A stretch of 36,501 bases of DNA from Marinifilaceae bacterium (lineage in GTDB: Bacteria > Bacteroidota > Bacteroidia > Bacteroidales > Marinifilaceae), in the NCBI GenBank assembly GCA_016744515.1, contig JADGEF010000008.1:2849-39349 (forward strand). Direction: 5' to 3'. The notes under the pieces are model-generated. The model was not told the DNA's origin. It was given only the letters and a program-made list of their open reading frames with translations, and did no database searches. Positions within the stretch are counted from its first letter, which is position 1. Every line of letters begins with the position of its first letter. A program made the translations under genes and the position numbers. This document shows positions 18,579 through 26,901 of this stretch, piece by piece.

Positions 18579-19436
18579 ATGAGAATAACAAAACCATTTA
18601 CAGGGATTTTAGCATTTCTAATTGTATTATTAACAATGCCTTTAGGGCATGCGGCAATGATACTAATGGAAAAAGGATTTGGGCATGAATATGTTTATCA
18701 GGCAGCAATACTTATTGGTTTTGTTGGACTTTTATTATTAGTTTGGGGAGTGGTTTCTGTAGATGAGAATAAAGCTACTTTTTTGGGGCTTTTTGGAGGC
18801 TTGTTTATCTGGACCGGTTGGATAGAGTTTGCTTTTGTTTATTACGCAAACAGATGTGGTGTAGAGCCATTATTAGTGAATGGTGAGATCGTTACAAAAC
18901 CTGAGTATTTAATAATGCCTTCTTCAATTGGTTTTTGGGCAATATTGATGATCTATTATTTTTTTGGTACTAAAACGGGTTGTCATTTTTTTAACTGGTT
19001 TCAAAAGAAATTAAAACTAACGAGTCGTGTGGATTTTAAACCAATAAAAAAAAATATTGCAATGACCACTCTGATGGAATTAATTGCACTGCTGTGGACC
19101 TTTTATTTAGTATTACTTTTTGTTTACGATAACAATTTTATTGGCGACAAACATATAGTAACTTATATTGTTGCTTTTGGTTCATTGTTTTGGTCCTTGT
19201 ATTTATTTGTTAAACTTATTCGGATTTCAAAAATGGCTTATGCTATCAGATATGCTATACCTGCAGTAATAATATTTTGGAATTTTGTTGAGATATTAGG
19301 GCGATGGGATATTTTTAAAGAAATATGGGTAGAGCCATCTAGATATTGGCTTGAGATGCTTATCACTACAATAATATTTATTACATTACTGTTGGTTCTC
19401 ACTTTTGAGAAGAAAAGGTTACGGGGAGTATCCTAA
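18579..19436 (+). CDS. Multi-pass membrane protein of unknown function
   Basis: The 285-residue product has about seven or eight hydrophobic segments (near residues 8-28, 40-60, 67-88, 115-133, 166-186, 194-213, 223-243 and 259-279). A conserved-looking stretch after the third helix reads FIWTGWIEFAFVYYANRCG. Trp and Tyr are frequent at the membrane borders. There are no His or Cys pairs that would clearly bind haem or metal, and no transporter or enzyme signature I recognise. It is isolated, with 450 bp on one side and 740 bp on the other. A hairpin at 19554-19592 could end its transcript. Confidence 0.75.
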   Translation: MRITKPFTGILAFLIVLLTMPLGHAAMILMEKGFGHEYVYQAAILIGFVGLLLLVWGVVSVDENKATFLGLFGGLFIWTGWIEFAFVYYANRCGVEPLLVNGEIVTKPEYLIMPSSIGFWAILMIYYFFGTKTGCHFFNWFQKKLKLTSRVDFKPIKKNIAMTTLMELIALLWTFYLVLLFVYDNNFIGDKHIVTYIVAFGSLFWSLYLFVKLIRISKMAYAIRYAIPAVIIFWNFVEILGRWDIFKEIWVEPSRYWLEMLITTIIFITLLLVLTFEKKRLRGVS

Positions 19437-20177
19437 AAATCACATGCGTTTTATTAATATTGAAAATATTGGAGAATAGAAATACATCAGAGAGAAAATT
19501 ATCTTGAAGAAGCTAAAGTAATATTGTAATAGTTTCTTTCTGATTTCAACTTAAAATTAAGGCAGTTTCTTTTAAAGAGATTGCCTTAATTTGTATGTGT
19601 GGGAATAGTAATAAGCTCGCAAGGTGCAAGTCTTTGTACATGCCGAGTTGATAGGTAAGTTAGCAATTGGCAATATGAAGGTAGCCATCAGTAAAGTAGA
19701 TGTTTTAATGCACAGCATTGAGCGAAGTGAACTTATGAACTCCAATTTAGTTAATGCTGTGAATAAATTTGATATAAGGTTCAATAGGGAAGGACAGCCG
19801 AGTAATAGATTGGTAAGACCAAAAATTTAGTTGGTTAAAAGATCGAACATTAAGGGGATTCTTATCGATTTCAAAATGTGATAAGGTGTTTATTTATCAT
19901 TTTATTGAGACTACGATAGCTTGTTTAATTGAACTGATTATTCGTTTTTTAACTCTAAAACTCTAAGATTTCTCATTTAGATAATTATTCAAATCAATTT
20001 TCTGTCGACTTTATTTAAAATCTATGATTGATGAAGGGGTTTTAACTTAGAATTTCTTAATTTTGACCCAAAATTTTTGCAAATAATTATTATCTAAATA
20101 TGAGTTGCTTGGATTGAAAGACAGTTGATTATAAATTAACTGTTTAAGGATTTAAAAACTCAGTAAATCAATAAATA
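19437..20177. other. Intergenic region before valS
   Basis: Besides the hairpin at 19554-19592, a frame with a GTG start (19624-19830, 68 codons) is open but has no recognised domain, no ribosome-binding site and an overlapping antisense frame of similar length, so it is not called. Just before valS, ACAGTTGA (20122-20129) and TTAACTGT (20137-20144) can form a small hairpin. No TAnnTTTG element is evident for valS. Confidence 0.5.
19554..19592 (+). terminator. Long hairpin, probable terminator after the membrane-protein gene
   Basis: AAATTAAGGCA (19554-19564) pairs perfectly with TGCCTTAATTT (19582-19592), and the inner arms continue the stem with two G-U pairs. The U residues lie inside the stem (AATTT) and it is almost symmetrical, so it could work on either strand. 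It is 117 bp after the stop codon at 19436. Confidence 0.5.
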
Positions 20178-22799
20178 ATGGAAATCCCAACAAAGTACAA
20201 TCCTGCAGAATCGGAGGACAAGTGGTATAAGTATTGGATGGATAAAGGATTCTTCCACTCTGTACCCGACGAGAGAGAGGCGTATACAATTGTAATTCCG
20301 CCACCAAACGTCACTGGTGTGTTACATATGGGGCATATGCTAAACAATACTATTCAAGATGTATTGGTCCGTAGAGCTAGATTACAGGGAAAAAATGCTT
20401 GTTGGGTACCTGGAACTGATCACGCATCTATTGCGACCGAAGCAAAAGTTGTGAATAAATTGAAGCAGGAAGGCATTTCTAAGGAAGACATTACTCGCGA
20501 CGAGTTTATGGAACATGCTTGGCAGTGGAAAGAGAAGCACGGTGGTATCATTTTGGAGCAGCTTAAGAAACTAGGCGCATCTTGTGATTGGGATCGTACT
20601 GCTTTTACGATGGACGAAGGTCTTTACGAATCGGTAATCGATACGTTTATTGATCTACATAAAAAAGATAAGATTTATCGTGGTGTTCGTATGGTGAATT
20701 GGGATCCATCTGCGCAAACAGCTGTTTCTGATGAAGAGGTAATCCATAAAGAATTACAATCGAAACTATACTATTTAAGATATCAGGTTGAAGGTAGCGA
20801 TGAGTATATTACTATTGCAACCACTCGTCCTGAAACTATTCTAGGTGATACCGCGGTTTGTATCAATCCCAACGACGAACGTTTTGCTCATTTAAGAGGT
20901 AAGCGTTGTATCGTACCACTGGTAAATCGTTCTATTCCTATTATCGAGGATGAATATGTAGATGTGGAATTTGGTACAGGTGCATTAAAAATAACACCTG
21001 CTCACGATATTCATGACTACGAAATTGGAGATCGTCATAATTTAGAATCGATCGATATTTTCAACGATAATGGTACCATGAGCGAAGCTGCACAGCTTTA
21101 CGTTGGAAAAGATCGTTTCGAAGTTCGTGACTTAATTCTTCCAGATTTGGAGAAAGCTGGTAACCTAGTTAAGATTGAAGACTACGTAAACAAAGTAGGT
21201 TTCTCGGAGCGTACCGATGCGGTTATCGAGCCAAAGTTGAGTATGCAGTGGTTCCTTAATATGAAGGAATTGGCGCAGCCAGCTTTAGAGCATGTCATGA
21301 ATGACGATATTCAATTGCACCCAGCTAAGTTCAAAAACACTTATCGTCATTGGATGGAGAATGTGAAGGACTGGTGTATTTCTCGTCAGTTATGGTGGGG
21401 ACAGCGCATACCGGTTTACTATTTGCCTGAAGGCGGTTACGTAGTAGCTAGAACAATTGAAGAAGCACTTGTTGAGGCAACAGCTAAAACAGGAAAAACA
21501 TATCAGGCTGAAGATTTACGTCAGGATGAGGATGTACTAGATACATGGTTCTCTTCATGGTTGTGGCCTCTTTCTGTATTCGATGGTATTCGTAATCCGG
21601 AGAACGAAGAAATCAAATACTATTATCCAACTAACGACCTTGTGTCGGGACCAGACATTCTATTCTTCTGGATCGCACGTATGGTTATTGCAGGATATGA
21701 ATATAAAGATGCAAAGCCATTTAGCAACGTTTATTTAACAGGTATTGTTCGCGATGAGCAAGGGCGTAAAATGTCTAAATCCTTGGGAAACTCTCCAGAT
21801 CCATTAGATTTAATCGCTAAGTATGGTGCTGATGGGGTTCGTGTAGGAATGCTATTGTGTTCTCCTGCCGGAGGAGATTTGCTTTTCAATGAAAACTTAC
21901 CAGAGCAGGGACGTAATTTTACAACTAAGATTTGGAACGCATTCCGTTTGGTTAAAGGATGGGAAGTTGCAGATATTGAGCAACCAGAATATGCTCGTAT
22001 TGCAACAGAGGTTTTTCATGCTCGTTTGAACAACACAATGGAGCAATTGGATGAGCAGTTTAAGCAATATCGTATCAGCGAAGCTTTAATGACTGTTTAT
22101 ACTTTATTCCGCGATGAATTCTCATCATGGTATTTAGAAATGGTGAAGCCAGTTTACCAGCAGCCAATCGATAAGAAAACTTTTGATTCAACGGTTGCTC
22201 TTTTCGAGAAATTGATACAGTTGTTGCACCCATTCATGCCTTTCTTAACAGAGGAAATCTGGCAATTATTTGCTGATCGTTCTGAAGAGGAAAGTATCAT
22301 GGTTTCAGTTATGCCTAAGCCAGAGAAATATGATGCTAATTTGTTAGCAAAATTTGAGCAGGTGAAGGAAGTGATTGTAGGGGTTCGTAACATTCGTAAG
22401 CAAAAGAATATTGCCTTTAAGGAAGTTTTAGAAATGAACTACAAAGCAAAAGGAGATAGTTATGACGCATCTTTCGACTGTGTAGTAGCTAAAATGTGTA
22501 ACCTGAAAGAAATTACAACAGCAAATGGTGATATGACTGGAGCAATGTCTTTCATTGTAAATGCGATTGAGTATTTTATTCCTCTTGGCGATCTTGTTGA
22601 TGTTGAAGAAGAATTGAAGAAGATGTCAGAAGAGTTGAAATATACGAAAGGTTTCTTAATGTCGGTTCAGAAGAAAATGAGCAACGAGCGTTTTGTAAAT
22701 AACGCACCTGCAAAAGTAATCGAGATTGAGAAAAAGAAAATGGCTGATGCTGAAGCTAAAATTAAAGTTTTAGAAGATCGCATTGCTAGTATGAAATAA
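20178..22799 (+). CDS. valS: Valine--tRNA ligase
   Basis: This class I synthetase charges tRNA-Val with valine in the cytoplasm. The 873-residue product has the normal length. [13 protein letters not shown] (41-53) contains the HIGH-type motif as HMGH, and KMSKS lies at 531-535 in [14 protein letters not shown]. The editing domain is recognisable between them ([12 protein letters not shown]). After the anticodon-binding region, the last 70 or so residues are a Lys/Glu-rich coiled coil, the tRNA-binding arm of ValRS. A terminator follows 25 bp after the stop codon, so it is probably monocistronic. Confidence 0.97.
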   Translation: MEIPTKYNPAESEDKWYKYWMDKGFFHSVPDEREAYTIVIPPPNVTGVLHMGHMLNNTIQDVLVRRARLQGKNACWVPGTDHASIATEAKVVNKLKQEGISKEDITRDEFMEHAWQWKEKHGGIILEQLKKLGASCDWDRTAFTMDEGLYESVIDTFIDLHKKDKIYRGVRMVNWDPSAQTAVSDEEVIHKELQSKLYYLRYQVEGSDEYITIATTRPETILGDTAVCINPNDERFAHLRGKRCIVPLVNRSIPIIEDEYVDVEFGTGALKITPAHDIHDYEIGDRHNLESIDIFNDNGTMSEAAQLYVGKDRFEVRDLILPDLEKAGNLVKIEDYVNKVGFSERTDAVIEPKLSMQWFLNMKELAQPALEHVMNDDIQLHPAKFKNTYRHWMENVKDWCISRQLWWGQRIPVYYLPEGGYVVARTIEEALVEATAKTGKTYQAEDLRQDEDVLDTWFSSWLWPLSVFDGIRNPENEEIKYYYPTNDLVSGPDILFFWIARMVIAGYEYKDAKPFSNVYLTGIVRDEQGRKMSKSLGNSPDPLDLIAKYGADGVRVGMLLCSPAGGDLLFNENLPEQGRNFTTKIWNAFRLVKGWEVADIEQPEYARIATEVFHARLNNTMEQLDEQFKQYRISEALMTVYTLFRDEFSSWYLEMVKPVYQQPIDKKTFDSTVALFEKLIQLLHPFMPFLTEEIWQLFADRSEEESIMVSVMPKPEKYDANLLAKFEQVKEVIVGVRNIRKQKNIAFKEVLEMNYKAKGDSYDASFDCVVAKMCNLKEITTANGDMTGAMSFIVNAIEYFIPLGDLVDVEEELKKMSEELKYTKGFLMSVQKKMSNERFVNNAPAKVIEIEKKKMADAEAKIKVLEDRIASMK

Positions 22800-22824
22800 G
22801 AAGTGATTAACTCTTAATATATAA

Positions 22825-22858
22825 ATGCCGTTCCAATTGTTTGGAGCGGTATTTTTTT
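22825..22858 (+). terminator. Terminator of valS
   Basis: ATGCCGTTCCAA pairs with TTGGAGCGGTAT (two G-U pairs) and is followed by seven T residues on the plus strand. Confidence 0.88.
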
Positions 22859-22859
22859 A

Positions 22860-23239
22860 TGCGCTAAATGCTCTCAAACATTAAATGTAGTTTTGTGATT
22901 ATTGTATAAAAGCATTAGGTAAAAAGTTGTAGTTGTTCAATCTGAAATAAGCTGCCAAATTGTAATGTTTTTATTTATCTAAGCTTTCTTTTTTCTTGTT
23001 AAGTATTTTCCTCTTTAAAATAGTAATCCCTTAAGGCGCTTGTGTAGAGTGTATTGGTTTTCTAATACCTAGTAGTTGTGATGCTTGTGTGTGAAAGTTT
23101 CGGTTTTAATACCTAGTGCCTCTAAGAAAACTAGTGTTTTTCTTAGAGGTATTTCTATTTATTCATAATTATGTTTTGTTTTATACAGACAATTCAGTCA
23201 TACTTGTAAAAAAGACATTTGACTCGATTCAAACCTCTC
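22860..23239. other. Intergenic region between valS and the IS element
   Basis: No ORF or RNA gene is evident. TAATACCTAGT occurs twice (23063-23073 and 23107-23117, 44 bp apart), and a hairpin with 13- and 14-nt arms follows (23119-23149: CCTCTAAGAAAAC with GTTTTTCTTAGAGG, one bulged base). Confidence 0.6.
23119..23149. repeat. Long hairpin next to a doubled TAATACCTAGT
   Basis: CCTCTAAGAAAAC and GTTTTTCTTAGAGG can pair with one bulged A. On the plus strand it runs into TATTTCTATTTATTC, so it might be a weak terminator; no gene immediately to its left needs one, because valS already has its own. Confidence 0.55.
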
Positions 23240-23243
23240 AAGT

Positions 23244-24875
23244 TCAGGGTTTCTCTTGATTATAGAGCATAAGGATCCCATAATACTCACACTGATTTCA
23301 TTACATGTACGTTATTGTTAACTCGCTCTTTTGAGCTCGATACGTTTTAATTCAATGATCTTCCTTCCGATTTTCTTTAAATTATAAGCACATACACCTA
23401 AGCCGATATATCTTGTGAAATGAATAATTCCTTTGTCTGGACAACGATCCAGTCCTCTGTTTTCAAGTTCGTTTATATTTGATTCGACAGTGCTATGTTT
23501 ATTCTTAAGTTTTTTAAATGCTTTTGTTCGTTCCTCTTCTAGTTCTGTTTTATTCCGCTTGCCTAATTTTGGCATAATCACCTGTGGTACCTCTAACTGT
23601 AATAATTCTTTATTTTCTTTCCTCCAAAATCCTTTATCCAAACTCCATGATAATATATTGTATTTTCTTAGAATTCGATCTGCAATTTCAATCACAATAT
23701 CTCTATCTTGCTCATGATTCATTAGTTGATAATCAACAATAAGATTATATTGATCTGTTGTGATACAGAGTTTCTTGCCTAACTCTACGTTGGGGCGAGA
23801 TTTTCCTTTGTTTACCCATTCTGTATATGTTTCAAATATTGAAAATAGTTTTTCATCATGTGGTATTTTCTCTCCTTTTAACAAACGACGATTAACCAAA
23901 TCAATATGTTTTTTTAATAGCACAATGAAATGTTCCATTGTTATTATTAAACCTAAATCTGTATTATCATTTATAGGAAATAATGGCAGATCTGATTCTA
24001 GCTTTGAACAAAATGTATTTGCTTTCGTAAGATATTTTCTAGCTGCTGTTTTCAATCGTAATTCTTTCCCTTTACCACCTGAAGAAGATGTTCTCCCTAA
24101 CTCTCGCATTAAACCTTTAAGCTGAGATTGCCAATCTTTTATCTTGCGCCAGCCTGCAATCTGATCATGTTTAGTCAAAAACTTTTCCACAGTAGAAACA
24201 CATTTTCTCACACAATCAAAAAGTAAATTATAATCTGTTGGGAAATGAACATTGCTTTCAACAACAAAGCTATCTGACTTTAAGCGCAATGCTGCCGTTT
24301 CTTTTTTTTTAAACACTTCTTTGTGACCAAATTCAACAATCACTTCGTTGATTTCTCTAATGATTGGATCATTAATCTTAGAAACATTGTCATAAATATT
24401 CTGATATTCAAGTTCTATACGAGGATAACTAAACTCATGAGCAATGCCCATCACACAACGCATTACATGATGGTTGTTTGCAAGATCATGAATAACACCG
24501 TAGCTTGCATTCAGACATAAACGAACCTGAGACAAAACAAAAATCTCCCATAAATCAAGACCTGGTCGACCCGTATTATTCTTAGAACCGTTTATATGCC
24601 TATCCATTATTGAGAAAATTTTCTCACTATATTCTGAGTTGCAGAATATTTCTTTTAATGCCGCCAATAGTTCATGAAGTGAATTCTTTTGCTTTAAAGA
24701 AATCGGAGTTAATTCAATTGGTATTTGACCAATGCTTAATTGTTGTACGAATCTCTTTCTCATATCTGAATCTATCAAATTAATAAAAAGAAAATATGCG
24801 AATCTAAATTACTTAACACACTGAATCTCGGCATTTTAAGCGAAAATACAAAGAAGAAACTAAAGAGATTCCTGA
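23244..24875 (-). mobile_element. Insertion sequence, ISNCY/IS1202-type
   Basis: The element is bounded by imperfect inverted repeats starting TCAGG: TCAGGGTTTCTCTTGATT on the left (23244) and TCAGGAATCTCTTTAGTT read inward from 24875. They share TCAGG, TCTCTT and the final TT with one gap. AAGT flanks both ends (23240-23243 and 24876-24879), a possible 4-bp target duplication. The length of 1632 bp and single transposase fit the group. The transposase frame is intact, so it may be active. The ends were chosen by eye from one copy. Confidence 0.75.
23318..24778 (-). CDS. ISNCY/IS1202-type transposase
   Basis: The 486-residue DDE transposase begins MRKRFVQQLSIGQIPIELTPI after five leading residues. 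NTGRPGLDLWEIFVLSQVRL near residue 70 is the group's N-terminal signature. Likely catalytic residues are an Asp in LKSDSFVVESNVHFPTDYN (about 168-182), an Asp in LSWSLDKGFW, and the Glu of STVESNINELENRGLDRCPD near the C-terminus. That last motif is highly typical of the group. The frame is full length and unbroken. ATG at 24778 and ATG at 24763 are both possible starts. It lies inside the inverted repeats described for the element. Confidence 0.9.
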   Translation of the reverse strand: MIDSDMRKRFVQQLSIGQIPIELTPISLKQKNSLHELLAALKEIFCNSEYSEKIFSIMDRHINGSKNNTGRPGLDLWEIFVLSQVRLCLNASYGVIHDLANNHHVMRCVMGIAHEFSYPRIELEYQNIYDNVSKINDPIIREINEVIVEFGHKEVFKKKETAALRLKSDSFVVESNVHFPTDYNLLFDCVRKCVSTVEKFLTKHDQIAGWRKIKDWQSQLKGLMRELGRTSSSGGKGKELRLKTAARKYLTKANTFCSKLESDLPLFPINDNTDLGLIITMEHFIVLLKKHIDLVNRRLLKGEKIPHDEKLFSIFETYTEWVNKGKSRPNVELGKKLCITTDQYNLIVDYQLMNHEQDRDIVIEIADRILRKYNILSWSLDKGFWRKENKELLQLEVPQVIMPKLGKRNKTELEEERTKAFKKLKNKHSTVESNINELENRGLDRCPDKGIIHFTRYIGLGVCAYNLKKIGRKIIELKRIELKRAS

Positions 24876-25125
24876 AAGTTATCAACAATAAGGCATTGAT
24901 AACGAATGAGTTGTAGCTTTACTAAGAGGAACTACCTAATAGTTATGATTTTTTTTTAAAGCGGGAAATTAGCTAGCAATATTATTTGTAGTTTAAAGTG
25001 ATTTTAAATTCAGTACAAACTTAAAACAGAAGAGTTAAAAAACTTGTTGAGAAAACCAATTACTCAAAAATGATTGATTTATGGTTAATTTAAATTTGAT
25101 ATTATGTTGACACACGAAATTTATT
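24876..25125. other. Short intergenic stretch right of the IS element
   Basis: An 8-bp inverted repeat GTTATCAA (24878-24885) / TTGATAAC (24896-24903) lies directly against the IS end. No gene was seen. Confidence 0.5.
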
Positions 25126-25584
25126 TTGACTACCATCGGAGTGCTTGCCTTAGTTCTGGGATTATCCACATTGATTACAATTGTTTTATGGAAAAAATCC
25201 ATTGGGATTGTTGTTCTTACTCTGATAACATGTATCGTTCCTATGATTATCACTTATGTATATTACCCTAAAAGATATTTAACTGATTCCACTTGCTTGT
25301 ATATCCATCGAACAATTGGAAAAATAAGAATAGAAAAGGACGAAATAAAGCACATTGAAAGCTTATCTTCGAAAGACCTGACAGGAGCTTACCGAAAAGC
25401 TGCCTCTGGTGGTTTATTTGGATATTTTGGTCTTTTTAATACCAGAAAGCATGGCGATATTCATGTCTATACTGGGAGCTTAAAAGAACACTTAGTTTTT
25501 GTTAGGCTAAAATCTGGTAAGCAGTATTTATTTTCACCTGAAAATCTGCTAGAGTTTTTGGATCAATTGGAATGTGGAACATGA
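25126..25584 (+). CDS. PH-domain-like membrane-anchored protein, N-terminus uncertain
   Basis: The frame gives up to 152 residues with two hydrophobic segments (about 3-21 and 25-46), YYPKRYLTDSTCLYIHRTIGKIRIEKDEI, and SGGLFGYFGLFN, followed by LKSGKQYLFSPENLLEFLDQL. This layout is that of small bacterial Pleckstrin-homology-like proteins common in Bacteroidota; the role is unknown. The start is a weak TTG (25126) and a stop lies six codons upstream. A different frame from ATG 25104 (MLTHEIYFDY) looks like a plausible natural N-terminus, so a small deletion may have broken the gene. A terminator follows at 25617. Confidence 0.7.
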   Translation: MTTIGVLALVLGLSTLITIVLWKKSIGIVVLTLITCIVPMIITYVYYPKRYLTDSTCLYIHRTIGKIRIEKDEIKHIESLSSKDLTGAYRKAASGGLFGYFGLFNTRKHGDIHVYTGSLKEHLVFVRLKSGKQYLFSPENLLEFLDQLECGT

Positions 25585-25616
25585 AATAAAATATGAAAAA
25601 CTACAGATTTAAAGGC

Positions 25617-25645
25617 ATCACCTCCAAAGAGAGGTGGTATTTTTA
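25617..25645 (+). terminator. Terminator after the PH-domain-like gene
   Basis: ATCACCTC (25617-25624) pairs with GAGGTGGT (25631-25638) around CAAAGA, followed by ATTTTTAAAA on the plus strand. It is 33 bp after the stop codon. Confidence 0.75.
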
Positions 25646-25672
25646 AAATTGAATTGATCTAAAATAGGCTTG

Positions 25673-25708
25673 TCGGATAAGTTATTTACATCACGAATAT
25701 TTATCCGA
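25673..25708. repeat. Inverted repeat TCGGATAA / TTATCCGA
   Basis: Perfect 8-bp arms at 25673-25680 and 25701-25708 separated by 20 bp. It may be a hairpin or an operator; no gene assignment is possible. Confidence 0.5.
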
Positions 25709-25778
25709 TAAATTCAAATACTAGTAGTTAGAAATTGTTCTATTTAAGGATACTTTTGAAATTAGATTGGTGTATTTA

Positions 25779-25834
25779 GATCATCTTCTATCGTATGTTT
25801 GACAATCTTCTCCCGTTAAGCCGATCATCTTCTA
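25779..25834. promoter_or_regulatory. Three GATCATCTTCTA-type repeats at 22-bp spacing
   Basis: GATCATCTTCTA occurs exactly at 25779-25790 and 25823-25834. Between them GACAATCTTCTC (25801-25812) matches 9 of 12 positions. Starts are 22 bp apart each time. This phase continues into the FNR-box-like sites that follow. A TATGTTTG -7 match (25794-25801) overlaps the array, but its nearest TTG is 24 bp upstream. Confidence 0.6.
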
Positions 25835-25849
25835 ACTACAACTTGATAG

Positions 25850-25909
25850 TTTAATGTACATGAAACTAAACTTTGATGTATATAAAACTTATTTTTGATG
25901 TACATCAAA
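25850..25909. promoter_or_regulatory. Three FNR-box-like operators at exact 22-bp spacing
   Basis: The sites are TTTAATGTACATGAAA (25850-25865), TTTGATGTATATAAAA (25872-25887) and TTTGATGTACATCAAA (25894-25909). The third is a perfect palindrome (extended to 26 bp, 25889-25914) and contains TTGAT-N4-ATCAA, the consensus of FNR-type regulators of the CRP/FNR superfamily. The others are one-to-two-base variants per half. A degenerate fourth match (ATGTAGGTGAA) keeps the same phase near 25920. Spacing of 22 bp puts the sites on about the same DNA face. They precede the HU-like gene by 84-144 bp. Confidence 0.7.
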
Positions 25910-25993
25910 AATAATTAACATGTAGGTGAAGAGATCAAATCGTAATGACAATAAAATCAACTTGTAGATATAAATAATTCAAATCATCGATAT

Positions 25994-26386
25994 ATGGCAG
26001 TCTATTACAAACCTGTGAAAATTAAAACACCATTAAGTAAAGACGGTAAAAAAGAGAAGTACTACCCACGGGCGGTTAATCGAAAAAAGGAAGACTTAAG
26101 GGGTATAGCCGAACGAATTTCGGAGATGTCTACCTTTAGCCGGTCGGATGTGGTTGGTGTTTTAGAAGCTTTTACGCAATTAATTCCTCAGTTGTTAAAA
26201 GATAATACCAGTGTGGAACTGGGAGAGTTAGGAACATTTTCGCTTCATATCTCGGCTGAAGGGGTCGATTCGGAAGAATTGGTAACACGATACCGTATTA
26301 AAAAGAGCAATATCGCCTTTCGACCTAGCAAGCGGTTGAAGGAAAGTATGATGAACATTGATTACAGAAAGGTTCCGAAGAAATGA
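25994..26386 (+). CDS. HU-like DNA-binding protein
   Basis: The 130-residue protein belongs to the HU-related family common in Bacteroidota, larger than classic HU (about 90 residues). It starts with a basic stretch, MAVYYKPVKIKTPLSKDGKKEKYYPRAV written in part as YYPRAV near residue 24. RGIAERISEMSTFSRSDVVG and VELGELGTFSLH are the HU core, and NIAFRPSKRLKESM is the C-terminal segment. It probably binds DNA non-specifically or as a structural nucleoid protein. It stands alone, with an elaborate 22-bp-periodic operator array upstream. No terminator was seen within 60 bp. Confidence 0.88.
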   Translation: MAVYYKPVKIKTPLSKDGKKEKYYPRAVNRKKEDLRGIAERISEMSTFSRSDVVGVLEAFTQLIPQLLKDNTSVELGELGTFSLHISAEGVDSEELVTRYRIKKSNIAFRPSKRLKESMMNIDYRKVPKK

Positions 26387-26901
26387 AAAAGACGACTTTC
26401 TTTTGTTTCTGCAAGAAGTTTGTGTGTTTTATCAAATGAGCCGAATCATAGGGATAAATCTGATTGGACTAAAGTTGATGATATAGATTGAATGTTGACG
26501 AAAAAGGGGTTCTTCTTTGTCGTAATTCTTATCTGTAACCATTATCGCATTACAGTTCATGTGAATAATATTATTGACTCTTCTGAAAACAGTCTTGGTT
26601 TTTGTTGTGTGGTAACTCAATTGCACAGAGTAGAATTTCGATAATACTATTAGGTTTTATTAGAATAGCTTGCGAAAAGAAATGTTTTCGATAAATGCCA
26701 AATGTTTATTTTTTGTAGATGAATGTTCTTTTAATCGCATTAAATGTAATAATAGGTGATTCTCTGATAAAAAACATAAGGTGTATAAGCCAGTCTGTAC
26801 TGTACAGGTATGTGTTAAACTGCTTGTGTTGATTTGTTTTAAGCGAGTTAATTTTTACCTTTAAAGACTTATTTTTATATGTGAAATTGTTTTTTATAAA
26901 C
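26387..26901. other. Intergenic region between the HU-like gene and the ECF sigma factor
   Basis: About 515 bp with no credible ORF on either strand. It holds a small hairpin (CGAAAA-GAAATG-TTTTCG, 26673-26690) and the palindrome CTGTACTGTACAG (26795-26807). No TAnnTTTG promoter is evident for the sigma factor gene, which fits possible autoregulated transcription but does not prove it. Confidence 0.5.
26795..26807. promoter_or_regulatory. Possible operator upstream of the ECF sigma factor
   Basis: CTGTAC-T-GTACAG is a palindrome with 6-bp arms and a single central base, 95 bp before the sigma factor ATG. A dimeric regulator could bind it; the regulator is unknown. Confidence 0.35.

Noticed and set aside
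19572-19830. Overlapping small ORFs on both strands before valS
   Set aside because: The plus frame begins at a GTG without a ribosome-binding site, the minus frame is its shadow, and neither has a known domain.
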